Positions 55,411 through 64,000 of a DNA stretch of 64,000 bases are shown piece after piece. The translations under genes and the position numbers were made by a program. The DNA lies in contig NZ_MRCE01000008.1 in the NCBI RefSeq assembly GCF_001904725.1, forward strand, positions 62,001 through 126,000, in the 5' to 3' direction. The notes below the pieces were generated by a model that saw nothing but the letters and a program-made list of their open reading frames with translations, made no database searches and was not told the DNA's origin. The DNA is from Phormidium ambiguum IAM M-71 (GTDB lineage: Bacteria; Cyanobacteriota; Cyanobacteriia; Cyanobacteriales; Aerosakkonemataceae). Every line of letters starts with the position of its first letter. Positions within the stretch are counted from its first letter, which is position 1.

Positions 55411-55470
55411 TGTCATTTGTCATTTGTCAGTTTTTTAAGCTAATGACGAATGACCAATGACCAATAACCA
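55411..55470. repeat. Inverted heptamer array between rpmE and rpsI
   Basis: TGTCATTTGTCATTTGTCAG (55411-55430) faces TAATGACGAATGACCAATGAC (55441-55461), forming a hairpin over a T6 loop. Related arrays are at 63101 and 63759. Confidence 0.75.
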
Positions 55471-55472
55471 TT

Positions 55473-55904
55473 TTAACGTTTGGAGTACTGAGGTGCTTTA
55501 CGTGCTTTGTGTAAGCCGTATTTTTTCCGTTCTTTGGCTCTGGGATCGCGGGTGAGATACCCTTCTGTTTTTAAGGGTTTACGGTTTTCTGGGTCTAGTT
55601 GACACAGTGCTCTAGCTACACCTAAGCGAATTGCATCTGCTTGTCCTGCGACTCCGCCGCCTTCAGCTTTAACGATGACATCGTAATCGTTTTCCAGTCC
55701 CAAGGTTTCTAAGGGTGCTTTGGCTACGATCAAGAAAGCTGGGTTGAATTGGAGATATAAGTCTCCGGGTTTGCCGTTGATGGTCATTTGACCGCTACCG
55801 GGTACGAGGCGAACTCTGGCGATCGCAGATTTCCGCCGACCTGTTCCCCAATACATTACGCGATCGTTGTTGACGATCCGATCGCTTTGTTCTACTGCTT
55901 GCAT
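55473..55904 (-). CDS. rpsI: Ribosomal protein S9
   Basis: 143 residues. [21 protein letters not shown] and the basic C-terminus ending APQYSKR are family hallmarks. Start overlaps the rplM stop by one base (TAATG). Confidence 0.97.
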   Translation of the reverse strand: MQAVEQSDRIVNNDRVMYWGTGRRKSAIARVRLVPGSGQMTINGKPGDLYLQFNPAFLIVAKAPLETLGLENDYDVIVKAEGGGVAGQADAIRLGVARALCQLDPENRKPLKTEGYLTRDPRAKERKKYGLHKARKAPQYSKR

Positions 55905-56356
55905 TATCCTTCTCCTCCGGGAATAGTATTGATCTTAACTTCTTGAGGTTTTTGTGCTGCGTGGGGATGGTCGGGGCCGGGATAAACTTTTAATTTGGTG
56001 AATAAGCTTCTACCTAAAGAGTTTTTCGGCAACATTCCCTTGACAGCTTGTTCAATAATTCTTTCAGGAATCCGTTGTTGTAGTTGAGCAAAAGATTCGG
56101 TTTTCATTCCACCTGGTCTACCGGAGTGACGATGGTAGGTTTTCTGAGTCCGTTTTTTGCCTGTAACTTGAACTTTTTCGGCGTTAACTACAATTACAAA
56201 GCCACCTGTATCTAGATGTGGTGTATATTGTGGTAAATTTTTGCCTCTAAGAATTACGGCAATTTCACTGGCTAATCTTCCCAAACGCTGGTCAGCAGCA
56301 TCGATCAGATACCACTGGCGATCGGCATTTTGTGGTGGTAAGTAGGTTTTGTTCAT
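55904..56356 (-). CDS. rplM: Ribosomal protein L13
   Basis: 150 residues from the ATG at 56356 ([19 protein letters not shown]); an ATG at 56434 would add 26 unconserved residues. [15 protein letters not shown] and [13 protein letters not shown]-like segments show L13. Coupled to rpsI. Confidence 0.96.
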   Translation of the reverse strand: MNKTYLPPQNADRQWYLIDAADQRLGRLASEIAVILRGKNLPQYTPHLDTGGFVIVVNAEKVQVTGKKRTQKTYHRHSGRPGGMKTESFAQLQQRIPERIIEQAVKGMLPKNSLGRSLFTKLKVYPGPDHPHAAQKPQEVKINTIPGGEG

Positions 56357-56460
56357 TTGTTTATAACCAAGATTGATCGTGATTAAAGGATTGGCGGATT
56401 CTCGGATTTCGGGATTAGAAACTATATCAATCATGAAATCCTTAAGTCTCTAAATCCTGA

Positions 56461-57342
56461 TTAAAATTGTGATGTTGGCTGCCAGAATGTAAATTTAGGT
56501 TGGTTATCAAACCAAACTTCTGGGGGAAATGGAAATTCGGGATAGCCAACGCGCAGCAAACACAGTCCGTTAGCAGGTGCTGCGTATTTTACTTCGTTAC
56601 GACGTTGGTTAACCCAAAGTTGGGTGAATTCGGCTGGCGATCGTTCACCTTTACCAACTTGTACCAATAATCCCACCAGTAACCGCACCATGCCATACAA
56701 AAATCCGTTTGCCTGAATTTCTATATGAATGAATGAGCCTTCACTATTCTTGCTGTTGCATCCGTTGGCGCGGACACATTGTACTTCTTGAACTTCTACC
56801 CAAGAGTGAGCGCGACCGGAATTCGATCGATGGAAAGCTGTCAAATCGTGCTTTCCAATCAAGGGATTGAGGGCGGCTTGCATTTGGGTTGCGTCTAGAG
56901 GCGCATAATAATAATGCCAAGCAAAGGGTCGTACAAACAAGTTTGGTTGGCGGTCTGTATATATGGTGTACCGATAACGTCGCCAACTAGCTGAAAAGCG
57001 AGCGTGCCATCTAGAATTTACCTCAGCTGAGGCCAGTACTAATATATCTTTAGGCAGTTGCGTATTGAGAACGGTTGCCCATTTTTCAGGAGGAATGGAA
57101 CCTGTGGTTTCAAAATGAGCTACTTGAGCCGCAGCATGGACTCCTGCATCAGTTCTTCCTGCGCCGTAAAGGGTGACTGGTCGATGTTCGATCGCAGCTA
57201 GTACTTTTTCGATCTCTTCTTGTACCGTGCGTTGTCCGTTTTGTCTTTGCCAACCGTGAAAATGAGTGCCCAGGTATTGAATCACCAAGGCAACTCGCCG
57301 TGATGATTTTAGATTTTCGTTTGCCGATTCTGGATTGGTCAT
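56461..57342 (-). CDS. truA: tRNA pseudouridine synthase TruA
   Basis: 293 residues. Modifies U38-40. Catalytic Asp in YGAGRTDAGVHAAAQVAHF (about 63). Between rplQ and rplM as usual in cyanobacteria. Confidence 0.95.
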   Translation of the reverse strand: MTNPESANENLKSSRRVALVIQYLGTHFHGWQRQNGQRTVQEEIEKVLAAIEHRPVTLYGAGRTDAGVHAAAQVAHFETTGSIPPEKWATVLNTQLPKDILVLASAEVNSRWHARFSASWRRYRYTIYTDRQPNLFVRPFAWHYYYAPLDATQMQAALNPLIGKHDLTAFHRSNSGRAHSWVEVQEVQCVRANGCNSKNSEGSFIHIEIQANGFLYGMVRLLVGLLVQVGKGERSPAEFTQLWVNQRRNEVKYAAPANGLCLLRVGYPEFPFPPEVWFDNQPKFTFWQPTSQF

Positions 57343-57367
57343 AGTAAATCTAAAATCTCAAATCGGC

Positions 57368-57718
57368 TCACACTAGCTCAATAATTGCCATTTCTGCGTT
57401 GTCGCCGCGACGGTTTATGGTTCGCAGGATGCGAGTATAACCACCTTTACGATTACCGTAACGTTCTCCGACTTGTTCAAATAAGGCGTGAACTAGTTGT
57501 TTGTCGTAAAGATAGCCCATTGCTTGACGACGAGCAGATAAGGAGCCATCTTTGGCTAAAGTGATGATTCGATCGGCTTCCGATCTCACAGCTTTAGCTC
57601 TAGTAACAGTAGTTTCAATCCGACCATGACGTAACAGTTGGGTTGTTAAAGCTCTTAACAGAGCTTTTCGCTGGTCAGCAGGCTTACTTAGTTGAGGGAT
57701 ACGACGACCGTGACGCAT
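57368..57718 (-). CDS. rplQ: Ribosomal protein L17
   Basis: 116 residues. [28 protein letters not shown] start and [24 protein letters not shown] end are typical. Follows rpoA. Confidence 0.96.
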   Translation of the reverse strand: MRHGRRIPQLSKPADQRKALLRALTTQLLRHGRIETTVTRAKAVRSEADRIITLAKDGSLSARRQAMGYLYDKQLVHALFEQVGERYGNRKGGYTRILRTINRRGDNAEMAIIELV

Positions 57719-57788
57719 AACATTTCCTTGTCTATCTTGTAGAAAGTTTTGAGTTTTGAGTTGAATTAATAACCGAAAAACTCTATCC

Positions 57789-57835
57789 GGGCGGGTTTTC
57801 TGCTGTAAGTACAGGCTTATCTAGTAAACCCGCCC
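57789..57835. repeat. Inverted repeat in the rpoA-rplQ spacer
   Basis: GGGCGGGTTT (57789-57798) and AAACCCGCCC (57826-57835), followed by CTACAAA. A partial relative (AAAACCCGCCCCTACG) is near 46045. Confidence 0.7.
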
Positions 57836-57856
57836 CTACAAACTTAAAACTATTGT

Positions 57857-58807
57857 TTAAGCGTTGGGTTTGGCAGATTTTTCTTTAGGTAAAGTGATGC
57901 CTAAGCGTTTTTGTAGGGCTTCGATCACTTCTTCGGCTGATTTTTGGCCAAAGTTTTTGATTTCCAGTAAGTCTTCCTGGGTGTAGTCCAGTAAGTCTGC
58001 GACTGAATTAATTTGTGCCCGTTTTAAACAGTTATAGGCACGAACTGAGAGATGTAATTCTTCGATCGGAATTTGGCTGGTTGGGTCTTGTTCATCCGAT
58101 GGCTCAGGGCCGATCGCATGAGTGGTAATATCTGTGAGTGGTTGAAATAAGTCCACTAAAATATTTGCCGCTTGAGACAGTGCTTCTTGTGGACTAATGC
58201 TGCCATTAGTCCAAATTTCCATCAGTAAGCGGTCTTTTTCCTGGGAACCATCAGCACGAACTTCTTCGACACTATAGTTCACCTTGCGGACTGGCATAAA
58301 TACTGCATCAATTTGGAGAAAATCCAAAGCCGCAGATTCATCATGCCCTCGTTCTACCGAACGATAACCTTTTCCGGTTTCCATCCGAAATTCGATTTCT
58401 AATTTAGCTCCTGGTGCCAGTGTTGCGACATATTGGCTGGGGTCTACTACCTCCACTTCTGAAGGTAAGTCAAACTGTGATGCAATCACTGTTCCGGGGC
58501 CTGTGGCCACTAAGCGGCCAATTTGTGGGCCAGCGATGTGACTTTTGAAGACTATTTCTTTCATGTTTAATAGAATCTCCAGCACATCTTCCTGGACTCC
58601 TGGAATTGTGGCAAATTCGTGATTCACTCCGGCAATCCGCACTGCGGTAACAGCTGTTCCTGGTAAATTGGACAGTAGTACTCGCCTTAATGCGTTGCCA
58701 ACAGTGGTTCCTTGACCTCTTTCCAGTGGCTCTAGGACAAATTTGCTGTATTGACCCCGATTTTTCTCAATGTTAGACTCGACACATTCAATGTGAAACT
58801 GCGCCAC
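57857..58807 (-). CDS. rpoA: RNA polymerase alpha subunit
   Basis: 316 residues. Alpha-NTD (about 1-230) with VGNALRRVLLSNLPGTAV and a CTD (about 245-305) with LDYTQEDLLEIKNFGQKS. Normal length; between rpsK and rplQ. Confidence 0.97.
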   Translation of the reverse strand: MAQFHIECVESNIEKNRGQYSKFVLEPLERGQGTTVGNALRRVLLSNLPGTAVTAVRIAGVNHEFATIPGVQEDVLEILLNMKEIVFKSHIAGPQIGRLVATGPGTVIASQFDLPSEVEVVDPSQYVATLAPGAKLEIEFRMETGKGYRSVERGHDESAALDFLQIDAVFMPVRKVNYSVEEVRADGSQEKDRLLMEIWTNGSISPQEALSQAANILVDLFQPLTDITTHAIGPEPSDEQDPTSQIPIEELHLSVRAYNCLKRAQINSVADLLDYTQEDLLEIKNFGQKSAEEVIEALQKRLGITLPKEKSAKPNA

Positions 58808-59019
58808 TTCGTCTCCCCCGTTCTTCCTAGATCCTTTAGAAGGCTGCTATTGCTACCTTCCTAAAATGTTTTTGCGTTGAATGTCCAGATGCTTAGCCCC
58901 AAAACTCACACTTGTTGATGGTGAGAACACCCGCATTCCCCTGCACGCAGGCTTGGAAAAGAGTCCGATGACTTGAACGCAGGCGAGAGGTAATCTAAAA
59001 ACGTCTTTTTTTCGTGTTT

Positions 59020-59415
59020 CTATACGCGACGACGCTTGGGTGGACGGCAGCCGTTGTGGGGAATGGGAGTAATGTCTCGAATCAGGGTAATTTCTAAGCC
59101 AGCACCTTGAAGTGCTCTAATTGCTGTTTCCCGACCTGCACCGGGACCACTAACCATGACTTCAATTTGCCGCATTCCTTGATCGATCGCTCGCCGTGCC
59201 GCGCCTTCGGCGGCTGTTTGTGCTGCAAAGGGAGTACCTTTTTTCGCCCCTTTAAACCCACTGGAACCTGCTGAGGCCCAGGAGATCACATCACCATTTT
59301 GATCGCTGATTGTGACGATCGTATTGTTAAAAGTTGACTGAATGTAAGCTATACCATTCGGCACGTTGCGCTTTTGCTTTTTCGTACCCGGTTTTCTTGT
59401 TGTTTGTCGCGCCAT
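59020..59415 (-). CDS. rpsK: Ribosomal protein S11
   Basis: 131 residues. [17 protein letters not shown]-like segment, [20 protein letters not shown] and [11 protein letters not shown] end. A 212-base spacer to rpoA follows. Confidence 0.97.
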   Translation of the reverse strand: MARQTTRKPGTKKQKRNVPNGIAYIQSTFNNTIVTISDQNGDVISWASAGSSGFKGAKKGTPFAAQTAAEGAARRAIDQGMRQIEVMVSGPGAGRETAIRALQGAGLEITLIRDITPIPHNGCRPPKRRRV

Positions 59416-59493
59416 ATCGCTCTATCGCTGGGTTTTAACTTAACTTGTTGGTGTAATATTCTGGGATTATTTACAGGGTTATTACCCCAATTC

Positions 59494-59877
59494 TTACTTC
59501 TTAGCTGGTGCTTTCTTCTTACCAGCTACAGTTAAACGTCTACCGCGACGGGTACGAGCGTTAGTACGGGTTCTTTGTCCCCGAACTGGTAAGCCGCTGC
59601 GATGACGACGACCGCGATAGCTAGCAATGTCAATCAGGCGCTTGATATTCATTGCTTCCCAGCGCCTGAGATCTCCTTCTACTTGATAGTTACTTTCTAC
59701 TGTGGCTCGTAGTGCTGCGACTTCAGCATCACTAAGGTCTTTCACACGAGTATCTGGATTAATTTTGGTCTCGGCGAGAATTTCTTTAGACCTGGTTAAT
59801 CCTATTCCATAGATGTAGGTCAGACCGATTTCTACGCGCTTGTCACGCGGAAGGTCTACCCCGGCAATCCTAGCCAC
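59494..59877 (-). CDS. rpsM: Ribosomal protein S13
   Basis: 127 residues. [26 protein letters not shown] start and [14 protein letters not shown] near the end. Confidence 0.97.
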   Translation of the reverse strand: MARIAGVDLPRDKRVEIGLTYIYGIGLTRSKEILAETKINPDTRVKDLSDAEVAALRATVESNYQVEGDLRRWEAMNIKRLIDIASYRGRRHRSGLPVRGQRTRTNARTRRGRRLTVAGKKKAPAKK

Positions 59878-59956
59878 GCTTGCTTCCCCCTAATTCTTTG
59901 ATGGTTGCTACAAAATGTTTCCAGAACTAAAATGTTCTTAAAAGAATCTGCATTGA

Positions 59957-60070
59957 TTAACCCTGGCGTTGTTTATGCTTCGGATTGGAGCAGATCACCA
60001 TAACTCTACCGCGTCTACGGATAACGCGACATTTTTCACAGATTTTACGAACTGATGCTCGAACTTTCAT
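59957..60070 (-). CDS. rpmJ: Ribosomal protein L36
   Basis: 37 residues: [20 protein letters not shown] and [12 protein letters not shown]; the C-C-C-H zinc ribbon is complete. Between infA and rpsM. Confidence 0.97.
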   Translation of the reverse strand: MKVRASVRKICEKCRVIRRRGRVMVICSNPKHKQRQG

Positions 60071-60188
60071 GCCTTTTTTGGCCTGGACTACAAACTAAAT
60101 ATTATATCATTTCCTATTTTATTTGTCAGTCAATTAACGTCTAATTAGAGTTAACTAATTACTGATTCAAAGCTAAGTCAATCTATTC

Positions 60189-60413
60189 TTACTTTTTACG
60201 TAAGCGATATGTAATCCTACCTTTTGTTAAGTCGTAGGGAGTTAGCTCTACTTTGACGCGATCGCCTGGTAAGATTTTGATGTAATTACGGCGAATCTTC
60301 CCAGAAATATGGGCTAATACATTAAACCCATTATCCAGGTCTACTCTGAACATGGCATTAGGTAATGATTCGGTTACGGTTCCTTCCATTTCAATTAAGT
60401 CTTGTTTAGACAA
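60189..60413 (-). CDS. infA: Translation initiation factor IF-1
   Basis: 74 residues, OB fold: [42 protein letters not shown]. Between adk and rpmJ. Confidence 0.97.
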
Positions 60414-60617
60414 TTGTTTCTTTCCTCAACTCGACAATTTTGTATGATTGAAATTATTGCCAGATTACTTTTCCCAGCGATAGAGCTTGAACCCTAGCAC
60501 ATTTTAACATAACTTATTAAATTCCCTGTTTAATCCTTACTAGACAGAGCTAAGAAGAAATGTTTGAATGGGTTGGTTGATTAACCCATTCAATCGATCA
60601 GAAAAAAATCATGGCTT

Positions 60618-61184
60618 TTAGCAATGCAAATCGATCGCTTTTTTCATTTCTTCTGTAACTTCTTCCATCGACTGATTGCCTTGGATAGATACAAGAATTT
60701 GACGTTGGCTATAGTAATCAATCAAAGGAGCAGTTTGTTCCCGGTAAATTTCCAAACGACGACGCAGAATTTCCTCCGTATCGTCTTGTCTACCACGAGC
60801 TAACAACCGCTTGACAATAACTTCATCAGGCACTTCTAGATCGATCGCAAAATCACACTGTTGATGTAATTTCTCCAAAAGTTCATCGAAAAACTTAGCC
60901 TGAGTCACATTCCGAGGAAAACCATCTAGAATCCAACCTGACTGAGTATCAGGTTCAGAAAGCCTTTGGCGAACCATATCATCAATCAGTTTATCTGGTA
61001 CAAGTTCACCCTTTTCCTGATATGACTTAGCTTGCAGACCTAACGGAGTACCTTTAAACACCTCATTGCGTAAAATCTCCCCCGTAGAAATATGTGGAAT
61101 ACTGCATAACGCAGCCAGTTTTTGTGCTTGAGTTCCCTTACCTGCACCTGGTGGCCCTAAAAAAATGAATCTCTTCCCAATCAC
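60618..61184 (-). CDS. adk: Adenylate kinase
   Basis: 188 residues, GTG start overlapping the secY stop by one base (TAGTG). P-loop GPPGAGKGTQ; DGFPRNVTQA; short LID (RQDDTEEILRRRL) without zinc cysteines. Converts ATP + AMP to 2 ADP. Confidence 0.96.
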   Translation of the reverse strand: MIGKRFIFLGPPGAGKGTQAQKLAALCSIPHISTGEILRNEVFKGTPLGLQAKSYQEKGELVPDKLIDDMVRQRLSEPDTQSGWILDGFPRNVTQAKFFDELLEKLHQQCDFAIDLEVPDEVIVKRLLARGRQDDTEEILRRRLEIYREQTAPLIDYYSQRQILVSIQGNQSMEEVTEEMKKAIDLHC

Positions 61185-62485
61185 TATTCTTTCACCATTC
61201 CTTCATATCGCTGAGAAATCACGTAAGTTTGAATCTGTTTTGAGGTATCAATAGCCACACCAACCAAAATTAGCAGCGAAGTTGCTCCTAAACCTCTAAA
61301 AGTTCCCACCGTCGCGCTTTCTACCGCTGTAGGTACAATCGCCACCACACCTAAGAAAACTGCACCCAAGAAAGTTAAGCGATTGAGTACTCTTTCCACA
61401 TACTCGCTAGTAGCTTTACCAGGGCGAATCCCAGGAATACTAGAGCCCATTTTCTTCAGATTTTGTGCCAAATCTACAGGATTCACAATCAAAGAAGCGT
61501 AGAAATAGCTGAAGAAAAGAATCAAAACCAAATAAGTAATGACATAAACCGGACTACCAGGATTCAGATAAGTGGCTGCGATTTTATTTAAAGTTTCATT
61601 TTGGACAAAATTTGCCAAAGATGCAGGTAAAAATAAAACAGCCGAGGCAAAGATAATTGGCATTACTCCGCCTTGATTTAAACGCAAAGGCAAGTAACTG
61701 CTTTTTTCTAAATACAACTTGCGTCCTACTTGACGACGTGCAGAAATAATCGGAATCCGGCGACTACCTTCTTGGACAAAAACAATCCCGACAATCATCA
61801 CCAAGAATACAACCAAGAGAATGATTACTTTCCCGACAATTTCCCTGCCACCAGTTTGAGCCAAATCAATAGTAGCGGCAAAAGACTTTGGTACAACTGC
61901 GACAATGTTCAGAAAAATCAGCAGAGAAGCCCCATTACCCAAACCACGTTCCGTGATCAATTCCGAAACCCACATCACAAACATAGAGCCTGCGGTGAGA
62001 GCAATTACAGTTTTGGCAAAAAACCAAAAGCCTGGATTGGGTGCTTCTGCAAATGGGCTAACCCAAATAGAAATGCCGATACTTTGAATTACCGCCCAGA
62101 CTACAGCTACATAGCGTGTCCACTGAGAAATCTTACGGCGACCAGCCTCTCCTTCGTTTTTCTGGAGGTTTTCCAAAGAAGGAAGGGCAGCAGTAAGTAG
62201 CTGCATGATAATTGAAGCATTAATAAAAGGCAGAATGCCCAAAGCAAAAATGCCTAAAGCTACAATTCCACCTCCAGAGAATAAATCTAGTAAGCCAACT
62301 AAGGGGCTATTTTGCACTTGTGCTCTAAATGCTTCTCGATTAATTCCTGGTACTGGTAAGAAAACGCCCAATCTTACCAAAATCAACAGCCCTAGAGTGA
62401 CGAGCAGCCTACCGCGCAGTCCAGCTGCTTGTGCCATCTGGGCGAATGTCTCCTGAGCCGTGGGAGCTTTTTCTCGACTGATCAT
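61184..62485 (-). CDS. secY: Protein translocase subunit SecY
   Basis: 433 residues, ten transmembrane helices. PGINREAF (TM2 plug region), SELITERGLGNGASLLIF and the C-terminal QRYEGMVKE fit SecY. Forms the Sec channel in thylakoid and plasma membrane. Confidence 0.96.
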   Translation of the reverse strand: MISREKAPTAQETFAQMAQAAGLRGRLLVTLGLLILVRLGVFLPVPGINREAFRAQVQNSPLVGLLDLFSGGGIVALGIFALGILPFINASIIMQLLTAALPSLENLQKNEGEAGRRKISQWTRYVAVVWAVIQSIGISIWVSPFAEAPNPGFWFFAKTVIALTAGSMFVMWVSELITERGLGNGASLLIFLNIVAVVPKSFAATIDLAQTGGREIVGKVIILLVVFLVMIVGIVFVQEGSRRIPIISARRQVGRKLYLEKSSYLPLRLNQGGVMPIIFASAVLFLPASLANFVQNETLNKIAATYLNPGSPVYVITYLVLILFFSYFYASLIVNPVDLAQNLKKMGSSIPGIRPGKATSEYVERVLNRLTFLGAVFLGVVAIVPTAVESATVGTFRGLGATSLLILVGVAIDTSKQIQTYVISQRYEGMVKE

Positions 62486-62629
62486 AATTTCAGGTTTACC
62501 TCTTGGCGTTCACACTTATCGCGTAGGACGTATTTTCGATTTTGGATTTTATCTTTTTGAACTTTAAAGGTTAGTTTGAGTACAAAATCTTTAAGTCACA
62601 AATTAAAAATCACAAATCGAAAAATTCGG

Positions 62630-63088
62630 TTAACCTCTGGTTTTCTCTTCGACCTCGCAAGTGCCACCTGCGGCTTCGATTTTGCTGCGGGCTCCCGCTG
62701 TAAAAGCCGCTGCTGTTACTCGCAGAGGTACGCTTAACTCTCCATCTCCCAAGAGTTTCAGTGGCCCATTGTTAGCGGTGATGATACCAGCTGACATGAG
62801 CGAGTCCAGAGTTACTTCGGTGTTGGCTGGGAGGGATGCCAGTTTGCTTACATTGATCGTAGTGTACTGGCGAGGATTAATTACCGTAAAGTGCTTTAAC
62901 TTGGGTAAACGACGATACAACGGTTGTTGTCCACCTTCAAATCCAGGTCTAGTGCTACCACCAGAACGAGCTTTTTGACCGCGCATCCCTTTACCGGCGC
63001 TAGCACCTTGTCCAGCAGAAACACCACGACCTAGACGGCGGCGGCGTTTTTTAGAGCCTTCTTTAGGCAGTGCATCATTAAGTCTCAT
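62630..63088 (-). CDS. rplO: Ribosomal protein L15
   Basis: 152 residues. [43 protein letters not shown]. Before secY as usual. Confidence 0.96.
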   Translation of the reverse strand: MRLNDALPKEGSKKRRRRLGRGVSAGQGASAGKGMRGQKARSGGSTRPGFEGGQQPLYRRLPKLKHFTVINPRQYTTINVSKLASLPANTEVTLDSLMSAGIITANNGPLKLLGDGELSVPLRVTAAAFTAGARSKIEAAGGTCEVEEKTRG

Positions 63089-63100
63089 AGTCTTTTGTCC

Positions 63101-63213
63101 TTAGTTATTTAGTCATTTGTTATTTGTCATTTGTCATTTGTCGAAATCTTATTTAGAGATTTGAATTTTTGTTTGTTAATTCCCATGACTTAATGACTGA
63201 TGACTAATGACTA
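63101..63213. repeat. Inverted heptamer array between rplO and rpsE
   Basis: ATTTGTC-type heptamers (63101-63142) face TGACTAATGAC-type heptamers (63184-63213), about 40 bases apart. Confidence 0.75.
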
Positions 63214-63741
63214 ACCGAAGATGTTTTCTAGGGGGATTCCCCGATCTTCAGCTACTTCTGTAAATGTTCTCAGTGTTTCCAGAGCGTTAACAGTGGCTCT
63301 GGCATTGTTTAATGGGTTACTAGAGCCAAGTTGCTTGGCTAGAATATTGCGAACTCCCGCTAATTCTAATACTGTACGGACAGCGCCACCTGCGATTACA
63401 CCTGTACCTGGGGCTGCTGGACGCATGATAACTTTAGCTCCACCGCCTTTTCCGTTGATGGGGTGAGGAATTGAGTTAGCTTTGGTTAGAGGAACTTCGA
63501 CGAGGTGTTTTTTGCCGTCAGCTACACCTTTTCTGACTGCGCCGATTACGTCACTGGCTTTGCCCACTCCGACTCCGACTTGACCGCGTTCGTTGCCTAC
63601 AACAACGATCGCGCGGAAGCTAAGTTTTTTCCCACCCTTAACTACTTTGCTAACTCTACGGATTTGAATTACCCGTTCTTGCCAGTTAGTTTCTTTTTCT
63701 TTAGTGCGGCTGCTTTTTTTTCCGCGACCTTTCTCCGCCAT
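63211..63741 (-). CDS. rpsE: Ribosomal protein S5
   Basis: 176 residues. [21 protein letters not shown] and the [15 protein letters not shown] segment show S5; a basic extension opens the protein. Between rplR and rplO. Confidence 0.97.
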   Translation of the reverse strand: MAEKGRGKKSSRTKEKETNWQERVIQIRRVSKVVKGGKKLSFRAIVVVGNERGQVGVGVGKASDVIGAVRKGVADGKKHLVEVPLTKANSIPHPINGKGGGAKVIMRPAAPGTGVIAGGAVRTVLELAGVRNILAKQLGSSNPLNNARATVNALETLRTFTEVAEDRGIPLENIFG

Positions 63742-63758
63742 GATTGTTTCCCTTAATT

Positions 63759-63875
63759 ATTTGTCATTTGTCATTTGTCATTTGTCATTTGTCATTTGTC
63801 ATTTTTTAGAAGATTTAATATCTTAAATTTCTTTGGCTTAATTTCAATGACGAATGACTGATGACTAATGACAAT
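63759..63875. repeat. Six tandem heptamers facing inverted heptamers, rplR-rpsE spacer
   Basis: Exact ATTTGTC units, six in a row (63759-63800), face ATGACGAATGACTGATGACTAATGAC (63846-63872 in short units). Confidence 0.85.
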
Positions 63876-64000
63876 TAAAAATCTAATCCTGCTTCCCGGG
63901 CTGCTTCAGCAAGTGCTTTGATTCGACCATGATACAAATTACCACCCCGATCGAAGACTACTTTTTGAATACCTTTTTCTAAAGAGCGCTGGGCAATTAA
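63875..64000 (-). CDS. rplR: Ribosomal protein L18, C-terminal part
   Basis: The last 41 residues, cut by the window end: [20 protein letters not shown] and REAGLDF before the stop. Next to rpsE as expected. Confidence 0.95.
   Translation of the reverse strand, partial: LIAQRSLEKGIQKVVFDRGGNLYHGRIKALAEAAREAGLDF

Overview
The window comes from a cyanobacterial chromosome, probably a filamentous species. Signs of this are the many GCGATCGC (HIP1-type) octamers, a PEP-CTERM protein, an SLH-domain OprB-type porin, SmtA/SmtB zinc proteins, a CGLD27 protein, the acpP-fabF-tkt order, heptamer repeats in intergenic spacers and a group I intron in the initiator tRNA. Most genes are ordinary core genes. 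One region, 8.36-27.64 kb, is clearly foreign.

Layout. 0-4.6 kb: PEP-CTERM protein, NFACT protein, iron-uptake-type porin. 4.7-8.2 kb: a zinc homeostasis island with importer genes znuA, znuC and znuB, an SmtB/ZiaR-type repressor gene between znuC and znuB on the other strand, and a 54-residue SmtA metallothionein gene behind a near-canonical SmtB operator. A Fur/Zur-like palindrome precedes znuA. 8.33 kb: tRNA-Phe, the attachment site of the element.

8.36-27.64 kb: a 19.2-kb integrated element bounded by identical 46-bp repeats of the tRNA-Phe 3' part. Its left arm, mostly on the minus strand, has a tyrosine integrase, small zinc-ribbon proteins and a Toprim/VirE-type primase-helicase. A divergent XRE regulator lies behind a long dyad operator. 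A large palindrome of about 400 bp at 16.1-16.5 kb carries 12 exact copies of a 9-mer, six per orientation, and may be a replication origin or partition site. The right arm holds three compact gene blocks: plus 17.5-20.7, minus 20.7-23.3 and plus 23.3-27.5 kb. Most products are unrecognised, apart from a candidate lysis pair (membrane/coiled-coil protein plus a YkuD-like hydrolase) and fibre-like beta-rich proteins. I see no terminase, portal, known capsid, relaxase or conjugation gene. The element could be a small temperate virus of unfamiliar type, or a satellite. It is the best candidate here for an undescribed system.

27.9-38 kb: a TPR protein paralogous to one inside the element, TlyA-type rRNA methyltransferase, a polysaccharide deacetylase, two DUF697-type GTPases (one with a palindromic repeat inserted in its G domain), an AAA-like protein fused to a degenerate GGDEF domain, then initiator tRNA-fMet split by a 242-nt group I intron. 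38.4-53.5 kb: asparaginase, CGLD27, RsfS, glycosyltransferase, potassium channel, transketolase, FabF, ACP, HdrB-like protein, Hsp20, LpxD, flavoprotein, rubredoxin and an SRPBCC protein. 53.9-64 kb: the end of the ribosomal-protein cluster, read right to left: rplR (partial), rpsE, rplO, secY, adk, infA, rpmJ, rpsM, rpsK, rpoA, rplQ, truA, rplM, rpsI, rpmE, prfA. Several spacers there carry inverted heptamer arrays.
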